The notes: generated by a model from the sequence alone, not told the origin. DNA of 52,114 bases from CALCTE01 sp045585835 (GCA_045585835.1 JAZMZG010000036.1:1-52114), one strand, 5' to 3'; positions 32,946 to 41,687 are shown, counted from the stretch's first letter. Numbers and translations are program-made.

Positions 32946-32974
32946 ATAATAACACATACCGAATAATTTGGCAA
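32946..32974 (-). promoter_or_regulatory. sigma-A promoter of the M16-M16-lgt-folD-pgsA-cysS-mrnC string
   Basis: On the minus strand the -35 is TTGCCA (32969-32974) and the -10 is TATTAT (32946-32951), with a 17-base spacer that ends GTGT. It sits between the sugar-nucleotide fusion gene and the first M16 gene. Confidence 0.65.
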
Positions 32975-32993
32975 TACAACATTGGAAATTTTT

Positions 32994-35216
32994 TTAAAAT
33001 ATTTCGTTTATCTTCTTTTTTATCTCCGAAGAAAGCGACTGTGCCGCCTCTGTTGCCGTAGCGTAAGCTATTATTCTGAGGCTCTCGTCTCTGTTACACA
33101 TAACGCTGGCACGGCTTTTTTCTCCAATGAAAACTATCCCCTCTTTACCGTAAGACGCTCCGTTTTTTATAAGCCTTTCCATCGTATAAACTCTTCCGTT
33201 TCTGCATGGAACGACGGTTTCGATCTTGCATATGCCCTCAAGGTCGGACGAGAGCGCCGAGATATCGCGTCCCGTGCTTTTTATCACCGCCGCAAGACGC
33301 ATAAGCATAAACGAGGCGTCCTTGAGCCATAAGCTCCTTCTTGCGTTAAATCTCGCAAGCGCCTGTTTTCCGTTGCTTGGCGACGAGGGAAAGCTTTCAA
33401 TATTTATACTGTCGTCCGCCCATAAAAGCTCGGGCTCTCGCTCGCAGGATACGGGAAGCTCCCTTTCCCCTCTCGCCGCAGCATCCTTTGCCAAAACAGC
33501 ACATATAAGCTCCTTTTTGTAGCTCTTACCGCGATAATCTATCTTTAGATCAAATCCGTCGTCGGATACATCGACCTTCATATATTCAACGCCGCTTTTA
33601 TCAAAATAAAGGCTTGCTTTTTCGGGAGTGTAAATTTGCGCATCAAGAAGCGACAGCGCCGCACGAAGACACCCGAGCCGTGAATGCGCGGGAAGGGCAA
33701 AAACAAGTCCGTCAAAGCTGAATACGCCCATATTTGCGCTGTAAACGCTTTTTATCAGAGCATCGGTATATCGGGGTGAAAGTCCGTGGGTTCTTACCGC
33801 TTCGCCCAAGCGCCCGTATACGCTTTCGCTTCGCAAGGCGGATATGATATCCCTCTCAAACTCCCTTGTTGGTGCGGCGGTGCTGCTGTCGTACATTTTA
33901 ACGTATATCCCGTCCTTTTCACTCTTTACGAATACGGCGGCGCCGAGTCCGTAGGAATACGCCGCAAAAGCACTTTGCGCTTCAAATCCGACACCGAAAT
34001 CGTATGCGCATTTTGCGCCCGCATTTGCCGCACCTTCTATTATCATTTTAGCCGCTGAAGCCGACTTGTCGAGCCCATCGTTTAATATTCCGACCTTGCC
34101 TGCGCCGCAAGCCTTGCATATAGCCGCACCCAAAGCCGTAAAGCTTTCTGCGCCCGCATCCTTGCTTGGCGTTATGCCCTTGTCGGTGAATTTAAAGCTT
34201 ATCTCGTCCGTGCCGATGCTTTTTATTACGCCCTCGCAACCTATCGACTTTCCGACAAAGCTTCTGCCTTTGTCTATTTCCGTATCCGCTGCCACGATAC
34301 AACCCTCAAGCTTGCACCCGTCGGGTACGTTTACCCTGTCAAGAAGAAGGCTTCCGCATACCGTAGCGCCCTCACCTATAAAGCAACCGTCACCAATTAT
34401 ACTGTTTTTGACCGATGCGCCCTCTGCGAGCATGCAGTCACGCCCGAACAAACTGCCTTGGCTTTTTCCATCACCGCCGTGCATAAAGCTCTCGAAATCC
34501 GCATTTATCTTTCCGCTTAATGCATCCATATTACAGGAAAGCAACGCTTTCGTGTTTCCGATGTCGCACCAATAGCCTTTAAGCACCGTTGAATAAAGCG
34601 CTCTTTTTTCCTTTAAAAGCAAAGGGAAAAGGTCTTTTGCAAAATCCTGTGCCTTGCCGTCCTCAATTAAATCAAGTGCGCTTTTATTTACGACATATAT
34701 ACCCGTATTGACGTTGCCCGTGACCGTACTGCTCCAAGATGCCTTTTCCGCAAAAGCTATGACCTTCCCGTCTTTATCGGATATGACCGTGCCGTATTCC
34801 GTCGGGTCCTTGCAAAAATACGTACCTACGGTAAGCTCGGCGCCGCTTTTTTCGTGAAAACGCACAAGATGATTTAAGTCGAAATCGAACATCCCGTCGC
34901 CCGACAAAACTATAAAGCCGTCGCCGGAAAGCACCTTTGCCGCACTCTTGACACCGCCTGCCGTTCCGAGCGGCACCTCTTCCGTAAAATATTCAAGATG
35001 CATATTCCCAAAGCTTGACCCGAAGCGCTTTTTTATCTGCTCCCCCTCATACATAAGTGTAAGGGCGCAGTTTTTAGTACCAAGCTTTTCAAGGCTTTTT
35101 AAAATATGCCATAATACCGGTTTAGTTCCTACGTTTACAAGAGGCTTGGGGTAACCGTCCGTTATGGGATATAGTCTTTTTCCCATTCCTCCCGCCAATA
35201 TGACCGCATCGTACAT
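32994..35216 (-). CDS. NDP-sugar pyrophosphorylase fused to a degenerate phosphohexomutase domain
   Basis: A 740-residue fusion. Residues 1-230 are a nucleotidyltransferase (AVILAGGMGKRLYPITDGYP, lysine in YPKPLVNVGTKPVLWHI, VLSGDGMFDFDL), likely mannose-1-phosphate guanylyltransferase-like. Residues about 255-330 are left-handed beta-helix repeats (IIGDGCFIGEGATVCGSLLL). The rest resembles phosphomannomutase/phosphoglucomutase, but the catalytic TASHNP becomes VFVKSEKDGIYVKMYD and the metal loop DGDxDR becomes DVSDDGFDLKI, so mutase activity is doubtful. The product probably feeds surface glycan or glycolipid synthesis. A strong AAGGAGG site precedes the ATG. It is divergent from infC. Confidence 0.8.
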   Translation of the reverse strand: MYDAVILAGGMGKRLYPITDGYPKPLVNVGTKPVLWHILKSLEKLGTKNCALTLMYEGEQIKKRFGSSFGNMHLEYFTEEVPLGTAGGVKSAAKVLSGDGFIVLSGDGMFDFDLNHLVRFHEKSGAELTVGTYFCKDPTEYGTVISDKDGKVIAFAEKASWSSTVTGNVNTGIYVVNKSALDLIEDGKAQDFAKDLFPLLLKEKRALYSTVLKGYWCDIGNTKALLSCNMDALSGKINADFESFMHGGDGKSQGSLFGRDCMLAEGASVKNSIIGDGCFIGEGATVCGSLLLDRVNVPDGCKLEGCIVAADTEIDKGRSFVGKSIGCEGVIKSIGTDEISFKFTDKGITPSKDAGAESFTALGAAICKACGAGKVGILNDGLDKSASAAKMIIEGAANAGAKCAYDFGVGFEAQSAFAAYSYGLGAAVFVKSEKDGIYVKMYDSSTAAPTREFERDIISALRSESVYGRLGEAVRTHGLSPRYTDALIKSVYSANMGVFSFDGLVFALPAHSRLGCLRAALSLLDAQIYTPEKASLYFDKSGVEYMKVDVSDDGFDLKIDYRGKSYKKELICAVLAKDAAARGERELPVSCEREPELLWADDSINIESFPSSPSNGKQALARFNARRSLWLKDASFMLMRLAAVIKSTGRDISALSSDLEGICKIETVVPCRNGRVYTMERLIKNGASYGKEGIVFIGEKSRASVMCNRDESLRIIAYATATEAAQSLSSEIKKKINEIF

Positions 35217-35315
35217 AAAGATCCTCCTTGTGAATGTTTATTTGAAATATTTTTTGACAAAAAGGGGAAATTATACAATGCGCAAAAAAAGTAACTGTGT
35301 TTTTTGAAAATCCTA

Positions 35316-35344
35316 TTGACAAAGCGTTTTTTATATGATATAAT
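35316..35344 (+). promoter_or_regulatory. consensus sigma-A promoter of infC-rpmI-rplT
   Basis: TTGACA (35316-35321) and TATAAT (35339-35344) are separated by 17 bases, a perfect consensus pair. It reads into the L20-type leader. Confidence 0.92.
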
Positions 35345-35351
35345 CGCAAAG

Positions 35352-35499
35352 CAAAAAGAAGAAGAACCCCACAGTTCTCACCGTAAGAGCAAGGCTTATA
35401 CGGTTTGATATTCAAAAAACGTGCATCGCTTCGGGCGGTGTATGCTCTTTGTCTGTGCGGGCTCATGGCTCGCTTTTTTTATTTTATTATCGGAGGTGT
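35352..35499 (+). ncRNA. L20-type leader of infC with attenuator
   Basis: A leader of about 150 bases lies between the infC promoter and the infC start. It contains a CATCGC-TTCGG-GCGGTG hairpin (35424-35441) and ends in a terminator hairpin with seven T residues (35457-35480) just before the ribosome binding site. This layout matches the L20 leader found upstream of infC-rpmI-rplT in low-GC Gram-positives, in which L20 promotes premature termination. The family assignment is by position and architecture. Confidence 0.7.
35457..35480 (+). terminator. attenuator terminator in the infC leader
   Basis: GCGGGC-TCATG-GCTCGC forms a six-base stem with one G-U pair, followed by TTTTTTTATTTTATTAT. 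It stands 12 bases before the GGAGG of infC, so transcription either stops here or continues into the ribosomal-protein genes. Confidence 0.8.
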
Positions 35500-36021
35500 T
35501 TGACAATAGCATCCAAGGAGCTTCGCATCAATGAAAAGATCACCGCAAAGGAAGTAAGACTCATCGGAAACGACGGAGCACAACACGGTATCATGTCTGC
35601 GTCAGCAGCGCTCGAAATTGCTTACGATGCGGGATACGATCTTGTTGAGATTTCCCCTAACGCCGTTCCTCCCGTTTGCAAGATAATGGACTACGGCAAA
35701 TATCGTTTTGAAAGCGATAAAAGAGAAAAAGAACAAAAGAAAAAGCAACAGATCATTGAAGTCAAGGAAGTTCAGCTCTCCTGCAGAATCGATACTCACG
35801 ACTTCGAAACCAAAGTCTCTCACGCTCTCCGCTTCTTAGCTTCCGGCAACAAGGTTAAAGTTGTTGTAAGATACAGAGGTAGAGAAATGGCACACCTTGA
35901 AATAGGTAAAGAGATACTCGACCGCTTCACAGCCGCAGTTGCGGAAAGCGGTACGGTAAGCAAAGAACCCGTGCTCGAGGGACGTTCTATGACAATGTTT
36001 ATTTCACCCATCAAAAAATAA
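35500..36021 (+). CDS. infC: translation initiation factor IF-3, non-AUG start
   Basis: IF-3 discriminates against non-canonical initiation and keeps 30S subunits free. Both domains are present: ELRINEKITAKEVRLIGNDG at the N terminus with SPNAVPPVCKIMDYGKYRFE, and the C-terminal domain with VKVVVRYRGREMAHLEIGKE. There is no ATG near the GGAGGTG at 35492-35498. Candidate starts are TTG at 35500, only three bases from GGAGG, and ATA at 35506, nine bases from it, giving 173 or 171 residues. Rare starts are a known autoregulatory feature of infC. An in-frame ATG at 35449 lies upstream of the attenuator and is rejected. Confidence 0.95.
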   Translation: MTIASKELRINEKITAKEVRLIGNDGAQHGIMSASAALEIAYDAGYDLVEISPNAVPPVCKIMDYGKYRFESDKREKEQKKKQQIIEVKEVQLSCRIDTHDFETKVSHALRFLASGNKVKVVVRYRGREMAHLEIGKEILDRFTAAVAESGTVSKEPVLEGRSMTMFISPIKK

Positions 36022-36061
36022 TGGGTGTGTAATTTAAAAACGCTTGAAAGGAAATAAAGTT

Positions 36062-36259
36062 ATGGCAAAGATCAAAACTCATAAAGCTACCGCAAAGAGA
36101 TTTTCTCTCACAAAGGGCGGCAGTGTAAAACTCAATCACTCAAACAGACGTCACAAGCTCGGCCTTAAAACACCGAAGCGTAAGAGACAGCTTCGCAAGG
36201 GCGGCATCCTCAGCCCTTCTTTTGAGGCTGCTATCAAGAAGCTCATCCCCTACGCATAA
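36062..36259 (+). CDS. rpmI: ribosomal protein L35
   Basis: A 65-residue, very basic 50S protein. It reads MAKIKTHKATAKRFSLTKGG, then HSNRRHKLGLKTPKRKRQLR, the family signature. The ATG at 36062 follows GAAAGGAAATAAAGTT. An upstream in-frame start at 36044 adds six unrelated residues. It sits between infC and rplT. Confidence 0.97.
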   Translation: MAKIKTHKATAKRFSLTKGGSVKLNHSNRRHKLGLKTPKRKRQLRKGGILSPSFEAAIKKLIPYA

Positions 36260-36288
36260 GACGTACTATCATCAGGAGGTAATTTAAA

Positions 36289-36645
36289 ATGGCTAGAGTA
36301 AAAGGCGCACTTGCTACAAGAAAAAGAAGAAATAAAATGCTGAAAGCCGCTAAGGGCTATTGGGGTTCCAAAAGCAAACACTTCAAGATGGCGAAGCAAG
36401 CCGTAATGAAGTCCGGAAACAAGGCATTTGCGGGCAGAAAGCAGAAGAAGAGAGATTTCAGAGCTCTCTGGATCACAAGAATCAGCGCACAGGCTAAGGT
36501 TTGCGGAATCAACTATTCCAAGTTCATCTGCGGTCTTAAAAAAGCAGGCATCAACCTTAACAGAAAGATGCTCGCTGAGCTTGCAGTAAACGATAAGGAA
36601 GCTTTCGCTTCTCTCGTTGAAGCAGCAAAAGCCGCTAACAACTAA
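36289..36645 (+). CDS. rplT: ribosomal protein L20
   Basis: A 118-residue 23S-binding assembly protein and the likely repressor of its own operon through the leader before infC. It begins MARVKGALATRKRRNKMLKA and contains GYWGSKSKHFKMAKQAVMKS and RDFRALWITRISAQAKVCGI. An AGGAGGTAATTTAAA site precedes the ATG. Confidence 0.98.
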   Translation: MARVKGALATRKRRNKMLKAAKGYWGSKSKHFKMAKQAVMKSGNKAFAGRKQKKRDFRALWITRISAQAKVCGINYSKFICGLKKAGINLNRKMLAELAVNDKEAFASLVEAAKAANN

Positions 36646-36654
36646 AATACATCG

Positions 36655-36684
36655 AAGAGACGGTTTTACACCGTCTCTTTTATT
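36655..36684 (+). terminator. terminator after rplT
   Basis: GAGACGG-TTTTACA-CCGTCTC forms a seven-base stem extended by an AA/TT pair and is followed by TTTTATTG. It ends the infC-rpmI-rplT transcript 10 bases after the rplT stop. Confidence 0.88.
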
Positions 36685-36695
36685 GCCGTTTTTCC

Positions 36696-36724
36696 TTGAC
36701 AACGTATGAATATAGATATATAAT
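36696..36724 (+). promoter_or_regulatory. consensus sigma-A promoter of murE-argS-yebC-znuA-like
   Basis: TTGACA (36696-36701) and TATAAT (36719-36724) are separated by 17 bases, 35 bases upstream of the murE start and directly after the rplT terminator. Confidence 0.9.
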
Positions 36725-36759
36725 ATAATGTATGCTTAAGATCGAATCGGAGTAATGGT

Positions 36760-38247
36760 ATGCTTTTATCTGCTATACTTAATAAAACCGAATATACTTG
36801 CGATGCGTTTTGCGACAAAGAGATATCTTCTCTTTGCTACGATTCTCGAAAGGCTGATGAAAATTCGCTTTTCGTATGTCTTGTGGGAACGAACGCCGAC
36901 GGTCACGATTTTATTTCTTCGGCGTATGAAAACGGCTGCAGAGCTTTTGCTGTTTCAAAGCTTTGCGAGGGCTTTGACGATGCCGTGTTTATCGTCTTCG
37001 AAGACACAAGGAAGGCTCTTGCGCTTATGTCCGCAAACTTTTTTAAAAAAAGCGCGGACAGGCTGTTTTTGATAGGATTGACGGGAACGAAGGGCAAGAC
37101 AAGTACGAGCTTTATGCTCCGCTCTATCTTTGAGGAAGCGGGGCACAAGGTCGGAATAATCGGAACGACGGGTATCATCTACGGCGACGTTTTCGAAAAG
37201 AGCGACAATTCCACTCCCGAAAGCTACGAGATACACCGCCATTTCGCCGCTATGGAAAAGTGCGGCGTAGACGTCGTTATAATGGAGGTCTCCTCGCAGG
37301 CACTTATGATGCACCGATGCTACGGTATCACCTTTGATGCGGCGATATATACAAATCTCTCCCCCGACCATATCGGCGGTGCGGAGCATAAAAGCTTTGA
37401 GGAATACAGATATTGCAAATCGATACTGTTTTCACAATGCCTCGAAGCATTTGCAAATGCAGACGATGAGAATTTCCCATATGTGACGGCACCTTTCGGT
37501 AAGCGCCCCGTCTTATACGCAGTGGAAAGACCCGCGGATATCAAAGCCGAAAACATAGAGTTTGCGGCAGACCAAAAAGGTCTGAAGACCTCGTACGAGC
37601 TCACTATAGGCGCAACAAAGTATCCGATAAGCATAAATATTCCCGGTAAATTTACCGTATATAACTCCCTTGCCGCAATCGCATGTGCTCTCACGTTCGG
37701 CTGTGAGCCCGAGCAAGTATGTGCGGGACTTGCGAAAGCGTTTGTAGAGGGCAGAATGGAAAAGGTAGACACAGGCCTTCCCTTTACCGCTATAATCGAC
37801 TTTGCTCACAACGATCTGAGTATGGAAAAGCTTTATGAAACCATAGGATACTACGAGCACAACCGCATTATCACAGTCTTTGGCTGCGGCGGAAACAGAT
37901 CAAAGACCCGACGTTACGATATGGGAAGGATCGCTATGGAAAACAGCGATGTTTGCATAATAACCTCGGACAATCCACGATATGAGAACATTGACGACAT
38001 AAATGCGGATATATTGGTGGGAATAAATCTCGGCCTTGAGAAAAACAGATCGGGCGTGTACGAAATAGTAAAAGACAGAAAAAAGGCCATCATGCGAGCT
38101 ATGGATATTGCAAAGGACGGCGATATCATAATATTCTCGGGAAAAGGCCATCAGCATTACGAAGAGATCGAAGGTATAAAATATCCTTTAAACGAAAAAG
38201 AAATAATAGAAGAATATGCTAAAGTCAAGAAAGAAGGCAACAAATGA
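36760..38247 (+). CDS. murE: MurE, UDP-MurNAc-tripeptide ligase
   Basis: Cytoplasmic Mur ligase that adds the third amino acid to the peptidoglycan stem peptide using ATP. It has 495 residues. The N-terminal UDP-MurNAc domain contains SSLCYDSRKADENSLFVCLVG, the P-loop is GLTGTKGKTSTS near 107, and the C-terminal GCGGNRSKTRRYDMG and SDNPRYENIDDI blocks are typical. The DNPR motif is that of meso-diaminopimelate-adding enzymes, where lysine enzymes have DNPA; the following residues (YENID) depart from the usual xEDP. GGAG at seven bases supports the start. The stop overlaps argS by four bases. Confidence 0.92.
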   Translation: MLLSAILNKTEYTCDAFCDKEISSLCYDSRKADENSLFVCLVGTNADGHDFISSAYENGCRAFAVSKLCEGFDDAVFIVFEDTRKALALMSANFFKKSADRLFLIGLTGTKGKTSTSFMLRSIFEEAGHKVGIIGTTGIIYGDVFEKSDNSTPESYEIHRHFAAMEKCGVDVVIMEVSSQALMMHRCYGITFDAAIYTNLSPDHIGGAEHKSFEEYRYCKSILFSQCLEAFANADDENFPYVTAPFGKRPVLYAVERPADIKAENIEFAADQKGLKTSYELTIGATKYPISINIPGKFTVYNSLAAIACALTFGCEPEQVCAGLAKAFVEGRMEKVDTGLPFTAIIDFAHNDLSMEKLYETIGYYEHNRIITVFGCGGNRSKTRRYDMGRIAMENSDVCIITSDNPRYENIDDINADILVGINLGLEKNRSGVYEIVKDRKKAIMRAMDIAKDGDIIIFSGKGHQHYEEIEGIKYPLNEKEIIEEYAKVKKEGNK

Positions 38248-39929
38248 CGGAACTTAAAAAATATATAGCGAATAAGCTTTGCGCTGCCGCAGGACTTGGT
38301 GAAGAAGAAATAATAGGTCTTTTGGAATATCCCCCCGATAAGTCGATGGGCGATATAGCTTTTCCCTGCTTCAGACTCTCAAAGCAGCTTCGCAAGGCTC
38401 CTAATATGATAGCTCCCGAGCTTGCAAGCACCTTCCCCGAAAACGACAGAGTGAGCGTATGTGCCGCAGGACCTTACGTGAACTTTAAGCTGACAGATAA
38501 GGAATATGCCCGCATACTTGCGGATATCACAAGTAAGGGCGAGAGCTACGGCAAAGCAAATACGGGCGTAGGTAAGACGGTAGTGCTTGACTATTCCTCT
38601 CCTAATATCGCAAAGACCTTCCATATAGGTCATCTTCCCTCTACGGTCATCGGTAACGCATTAAAGCTCATACACGATTACGAGGGATATAAAACGGTCA
38701 GCGTGAATCACCTCGGTGATTGGGGCACGCAGTTCGGTAAGCTCGTTGTTGCATTCAAAAAATGGTCAAATAAGGAAGCAGTCGAAGAAGGCGGCGTTTC
38801 GGAGCTTACGAAAATATACGTAAAATTCCACAAGGAAGCAGAGGAGCATCCCGAGCTTGAGGACGAAGCAAGAGCTTGGTTTACCAAGATGGAAAAGGGA
38901 GATAGTGAAGCGCTTTCCTATTGGAAATGGTTTAGAGATATAAGCCTTATTGAATTTAATAAGATATACGATCTTATCGGCGTCAAGTTCGACTCCTATA
39001 ACGGCGAAGCATTCTATAACGATAAGATGGCACCCGTCGTTGAGGAACTCAAAAACAAGGGACTTTTGAAATTTGACGACGGTGCGGGACTTGTCGACCT
39101 TGAAGAATACAAGATGCCGCCCTGCCTTATACTCAAATCCGATGGCTCTACGCTCTATGCGACCCGTGACATAACGGCGGCGCTTTACAGAAACGAAACG
39201 TATAACTTCGACAGATGCATATACGTTACCGCAAGCCAACAGATTCTTCACTTTGCTCAATGGTTTAAGGTTGTCGAGCTTATGGGATATGATTTTTACG
39301 ATAAGCTCCACCACGTTCCCTTCGGAATGGTGAGCCTTGACGGCGAGAAGCTCTCCACGAGAGCAGGAAATATGATACTTCTTTCCGACCTCTTTGATAC
39401 GGCAATAAAGAAGGTATCCGCCGTTATGGATGAGAAAAACACAAATCTCGAAAACAAAGATGAGGTCGCAAGAAAGGTCGGCGTAGGCGCTATAGTATTC
39501 AACTTCCTTTACAACAGCCGTATAAAAGACGTTGACTTCAAATGGGACGAGGCACTTTGCTTCGACGGAAACACCGGCCCCTATGCACAGTATACCTATG
39601 CAAGAGCTTGCAGCGTGCTTGAAAAAGCGGGCGATACTTGCGGCGGTGATACAGTAATAAGCTGTGATGCGGAGAAAAATCTTATTTTGGAGATGGCGAT
39701 GCTTCCCGAAAAGATCTTTGCCGCAATAAGAGATCTTGAGCCCTCTTACGTCACACGTTGCCTTATAAACGTATGCAAGGCGTTTAACACCTTCTACCAC
39801 GATTGCTCTATCGCAAAAGAGGAAAACGAGAAGCTTCGTGCATCGAGAATCACTCTAACGTCAGCCGCAAGAACGATAATCGGCGTATGCCTCAAGCTTA
39901 TCGGCCTTGAACGTATAAATAAAATCTAA
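38244..39929 (+). CDS. argS: arginyl-tRNA synthetase
   Basis: Class I synthetase charging tRNA-Arg, 561 residues. The HIGH motif is KTFHIGHLPSTVIG near residue 126, and the KMSKS counterpart is the usual divergent ArgS form GEKLSTRAGN near 370. The C-terminal anticodon-binding domain carries EPSYVTRCLINVCKAFNTFY. The N-terminal Arg-tRNA domain is present (residues 1-90). The start overlaps murE by four bases, so the two are coupled. Confidence 0.97.
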   Translation: MTELKKYIANKLCAAAGLGEEEIIGLLEYPPDKSMGDIAFPCFRLSKQLRKAPNMIAPELASTFPENDRVSVCAAGPYVNFKLTDKEYARILADITSKGESYGKANTGVGKTVVLDYSSPNIAKTFHIGHLPSTVIGNALKLIHDYEGYKTVSVNHLGDWGTQFGKLVVAFKKWSNKEAVEEGGVSELTKIYVKFHKEAEEHPELEDEARAWFTKMEKGDSEALSYWKWFRDISLIEFNKIYDLIGVKFDSYNGEAFYNDKMAPVVEELKNKGLLKFDDGAGLVDLEEYKMPPCLILKSDGSTLYATRDITAALYRNETYNFDRCIYVTASQQILHFAQWFKVVELMGYDFYDKLHHVPFGMVSLDGEKLSTRAGNMILLSDLFDTAIKKVSAVMDEKNTNLENKDEVARKVGVGAIVFNFLYNSRIKDVDFKWDEALCFDGNTGPYAQYTYARACSVLEKAGDTCGGDTVISCDAEKNLILEMAMLPEKIFAAIRDLEPSYVTRCLINVCKAFNTFYHDCSIAKEENEKLRASRITLTSAARTIIGVCLKLIGLERINKI

Positions 39930-39947
39930 ATATCGGAGGAAAGAAAA

Positions 39948-40691
39948 ATGTCCGGACATTCCAAATGGAAAAATATTATGCACAAAAAAGGTAAGAACGA
40001 TGCCGCAAGAGCAAAGATCTTTACCAAAATAGGCAAGGAAATTGCAATAGCAGTTAAAGAAGGCGGCCCCAATCCCACATCTAACAGTAAGCTCCGCGAC
40101 CTTATATCAAAGGCGAAGGAAAACAACGTGCCCAACGATAACATCGAGCGCTCCATCAAAAAGGCGGCAAGTGCCGACAGCGCAAACTACGAGGTCATCT
40201 TCTACGAAGGCTACGGCCCCGCAGGTGTAGCCGTTATAGTGGAAACGATGACGGATAACAGAAACCGCACAGGCGGTGAAGTGCGCCACTATTTCGATAA
40301 GTTCGGCGGAAATATGGGAACCACGGGTTGTGTATCCTTCCTCTTCTCAGATACGGGTATAATACTTGCATCCAAAGAAGGTGTTTCCGAAGAGCAGATC
40401 ATGGACTACGCTATCGAAGCGGGCGCCGATGACGTCAACACGGAAGATGCGGAAACCTACGAAATCACTTGCGACGTAAACGCTATCGCTGACGTACGTA
40501 CAGCACTTGAGGGCTTTGGCGTAAAGGTGGTTTCCACGGAATCCACGAAGATCCCCTCTACAACCGTTACGCTTACGGACGAGGACGACGTAGTTAAGAT
40601 GAACAGACTCCTTGACGCATTCGACGATAACGACGACGTAACTAACGTATGGCACAATTGGGACGCTCCCGAGTCCGAGGACGAGGAATAA
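39948..40691 (+). CDS. yebC: YebC/PmpR-family protein
   Basis: A 247-residue protein of the YebC/TACO1 family. It begins MSGHSKWKNIMHKKGKNDAA and has GGPNPTSNSKLRDLISKAKE, YEGYGPAGVAVIVETMTDNR and GCVSFLF, all diagnostic. Members have been described as transcriptional regulators and, more recently, as factors that help ribosomes through difficult sequences such as proline stretches. The sequence alone does not decide between these roles. A GGAGG site precedes the ATG. Confidence 0.93.
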   Translation: MSGHSKWKNIMHKKGKNDAARAKIFTKIGKEIAIAVKEGGPNPTSNSKLRDLISKAKENNVPNDNIERSIKKAASADSANYEVIFYEGYGPAGVAVIVETMTDNRNRTGGEVRHYFDKFGGNMGTTGCVSFLFSDTGIILASKEGVSEEQIMDYAIEAGADDVNTEDAETYEITCDVNAIADVRTALEGFGVKVVSTESTKIPSTTVTLTDEDDVVKMNRLLDAFDDNDDVTNVWHNWDAPESEDEE

Positions 40692-41614
40692 TGAAAAGAA
40701 CCTTTTTGGTCTTTTTGTGCATTATAATTACGCTTGGCTTATGCGCTTGTGCGGAAAAAAAGATCGAAGACGGAAAGATCACGGTCATTTCTACCGTATT
40801 CCCCTCGTACGATTTCGTCAGAGAAATAGCAAAAGACAGAGTAAATAACATACTTCTTTTAGCTCCCGGCAAAGACAGCCACAGCTATGACCCCTCTGCA
40901 AAAGATATTATAAATGTCCAAAATTGCGAGCTGTTTATCCACACGGGCGGCGTTTCGGATGCGTGGGTGGATAAGATACTCAAATCCGCAAATAAGTCCG
41001 AAGACGACGTGGTTACAATGACAAAGCTCGTCACTTTATACGCCGACGGACACGAATATGACGAGCACGTTCACGAGCACGAAAGCGAGTATGACGAGCA
41101 CGTATGGACCTCTCCCGCAAACGCAAAGCTTATAGCGGAATATATCTGCATGGAGCTGTGCCGAAAGGATAAGGAAAATGCGGAATTTTACAAAGCCAAC
41201 ACCGAGGATTTTATAAGAAGGCTTGAAAAGCTCGACGACGATATAAAAGATATCGTTGAAAACGGCAAACGTAAATTTATTGCCGTTGCCGACAGATTTC
41301 CGCTTATATATTTTACAAAGCACTACGTACTTGATTACGTGTCGGCTTTCCCAGGTTGCTCGTCAAAAACAGAGCCCTCCCCATCTACTCTTGCCGAGCT
41401 GACACAAAAGGTAAAAGCGGAAAACATCCCCGTTGTATTCAAAATTGAGCTTTCGGACGGAAAAGTAGCAAATGCGGTTTCGGAGCAAACGGGCGCAAAA
41501 ATACTTACCTTCTATACGCTTCACAATATTTCAAAGGAAGATTTCGAAAACGGAGAAGGATACATCTCCCTAATGGAGAAAAACGCGCAAAGTCTTAAAA
41601 TAGCACTAAATTAA
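40691..41614 (+). CDS. ZnuA/TroA-like metal-binding lipoprotein
   Basis: A 307-residue substrate-binding lipoprotein of an ABC transporter for zinc or manganese. The signal peptide ends in a lipobox L-C-A-C with Cys20 as the lipidated residue. The fold is cluster 9 (TVFPSYDFVREIAKDR, LLAPGKDSHSYDPSAKDI with the first histidine, the HVWTSPANAKLI block and a later ADRFPLIYFTKHYVLDY). A His/Glu-rich loop near residues 118-136 (DEHVHEHESEYDEHVW) favours zinc. The start at 40691 shares a base with the yebC stop. No membrane or ATPase component is encoded nearby, so it must work with a transporter elsewhere. Confidence 0.85.
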   Translation: MKRTFLVFLCIIITLGLCACAEKKIEDGKITVISTVFPSYDFVREIAKDRVNNILLLAPGKDSHSYDPSAKDIINVQNCELFIHTGGVSDAWVDKILKSANKSEDDVVTMTKLVTLYADGHEYDEHVHEHESEYDEHVWTSPANAKLIAEYICMELCRKDKENAEFYKANTEDFIRRLEKLDDDIKDIVENGKRKFIAVADRFPLIYFTKHYVLDYVSAFPGCSSKTEPSPSTLAELTQKVKAENIPVVFKIELSDGKVANAVSEQTGAKILTFYTLHNISKEDFENGEGYISLMEKNAQSLKIALN

Positions 41615-41650
41615 AGAAAAAACGAGAAAAAATGACTATAGATGAGAAAA

Positions 41651-41687
41651 AGAGAGTAAACAACTGTGTTTGCTCTCTTATCTTTTT
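41651..41687 (+). terminator. terminator after the znuA-like gene
   Basis: AGAGAGTAAAC and GTTTGCTCTCT pair over 11 bases with one G-U and a six-base loop, followed by TATCTTTTT. Its T-tract runs straight into the first CtsR operator. Confidence 0.82.

Noticed and set aside
35250..35280. Promoter for the sugar-nucleotide fusion gene, a minus-strand TATAAT at 35270-35275
   Set aside because: The -10 is good, but the sequence 17 bases upstream (ACAGTT) is a poor -35 and there is no extended -10. I did not list it as a feature.
38766..39800. 344-codon minus-strand frame opposite argS
   Set aside because: It is fully antisense to the arginyl-tRNA synthetase, has no supporting start signal and no domain similarity that I recognise.
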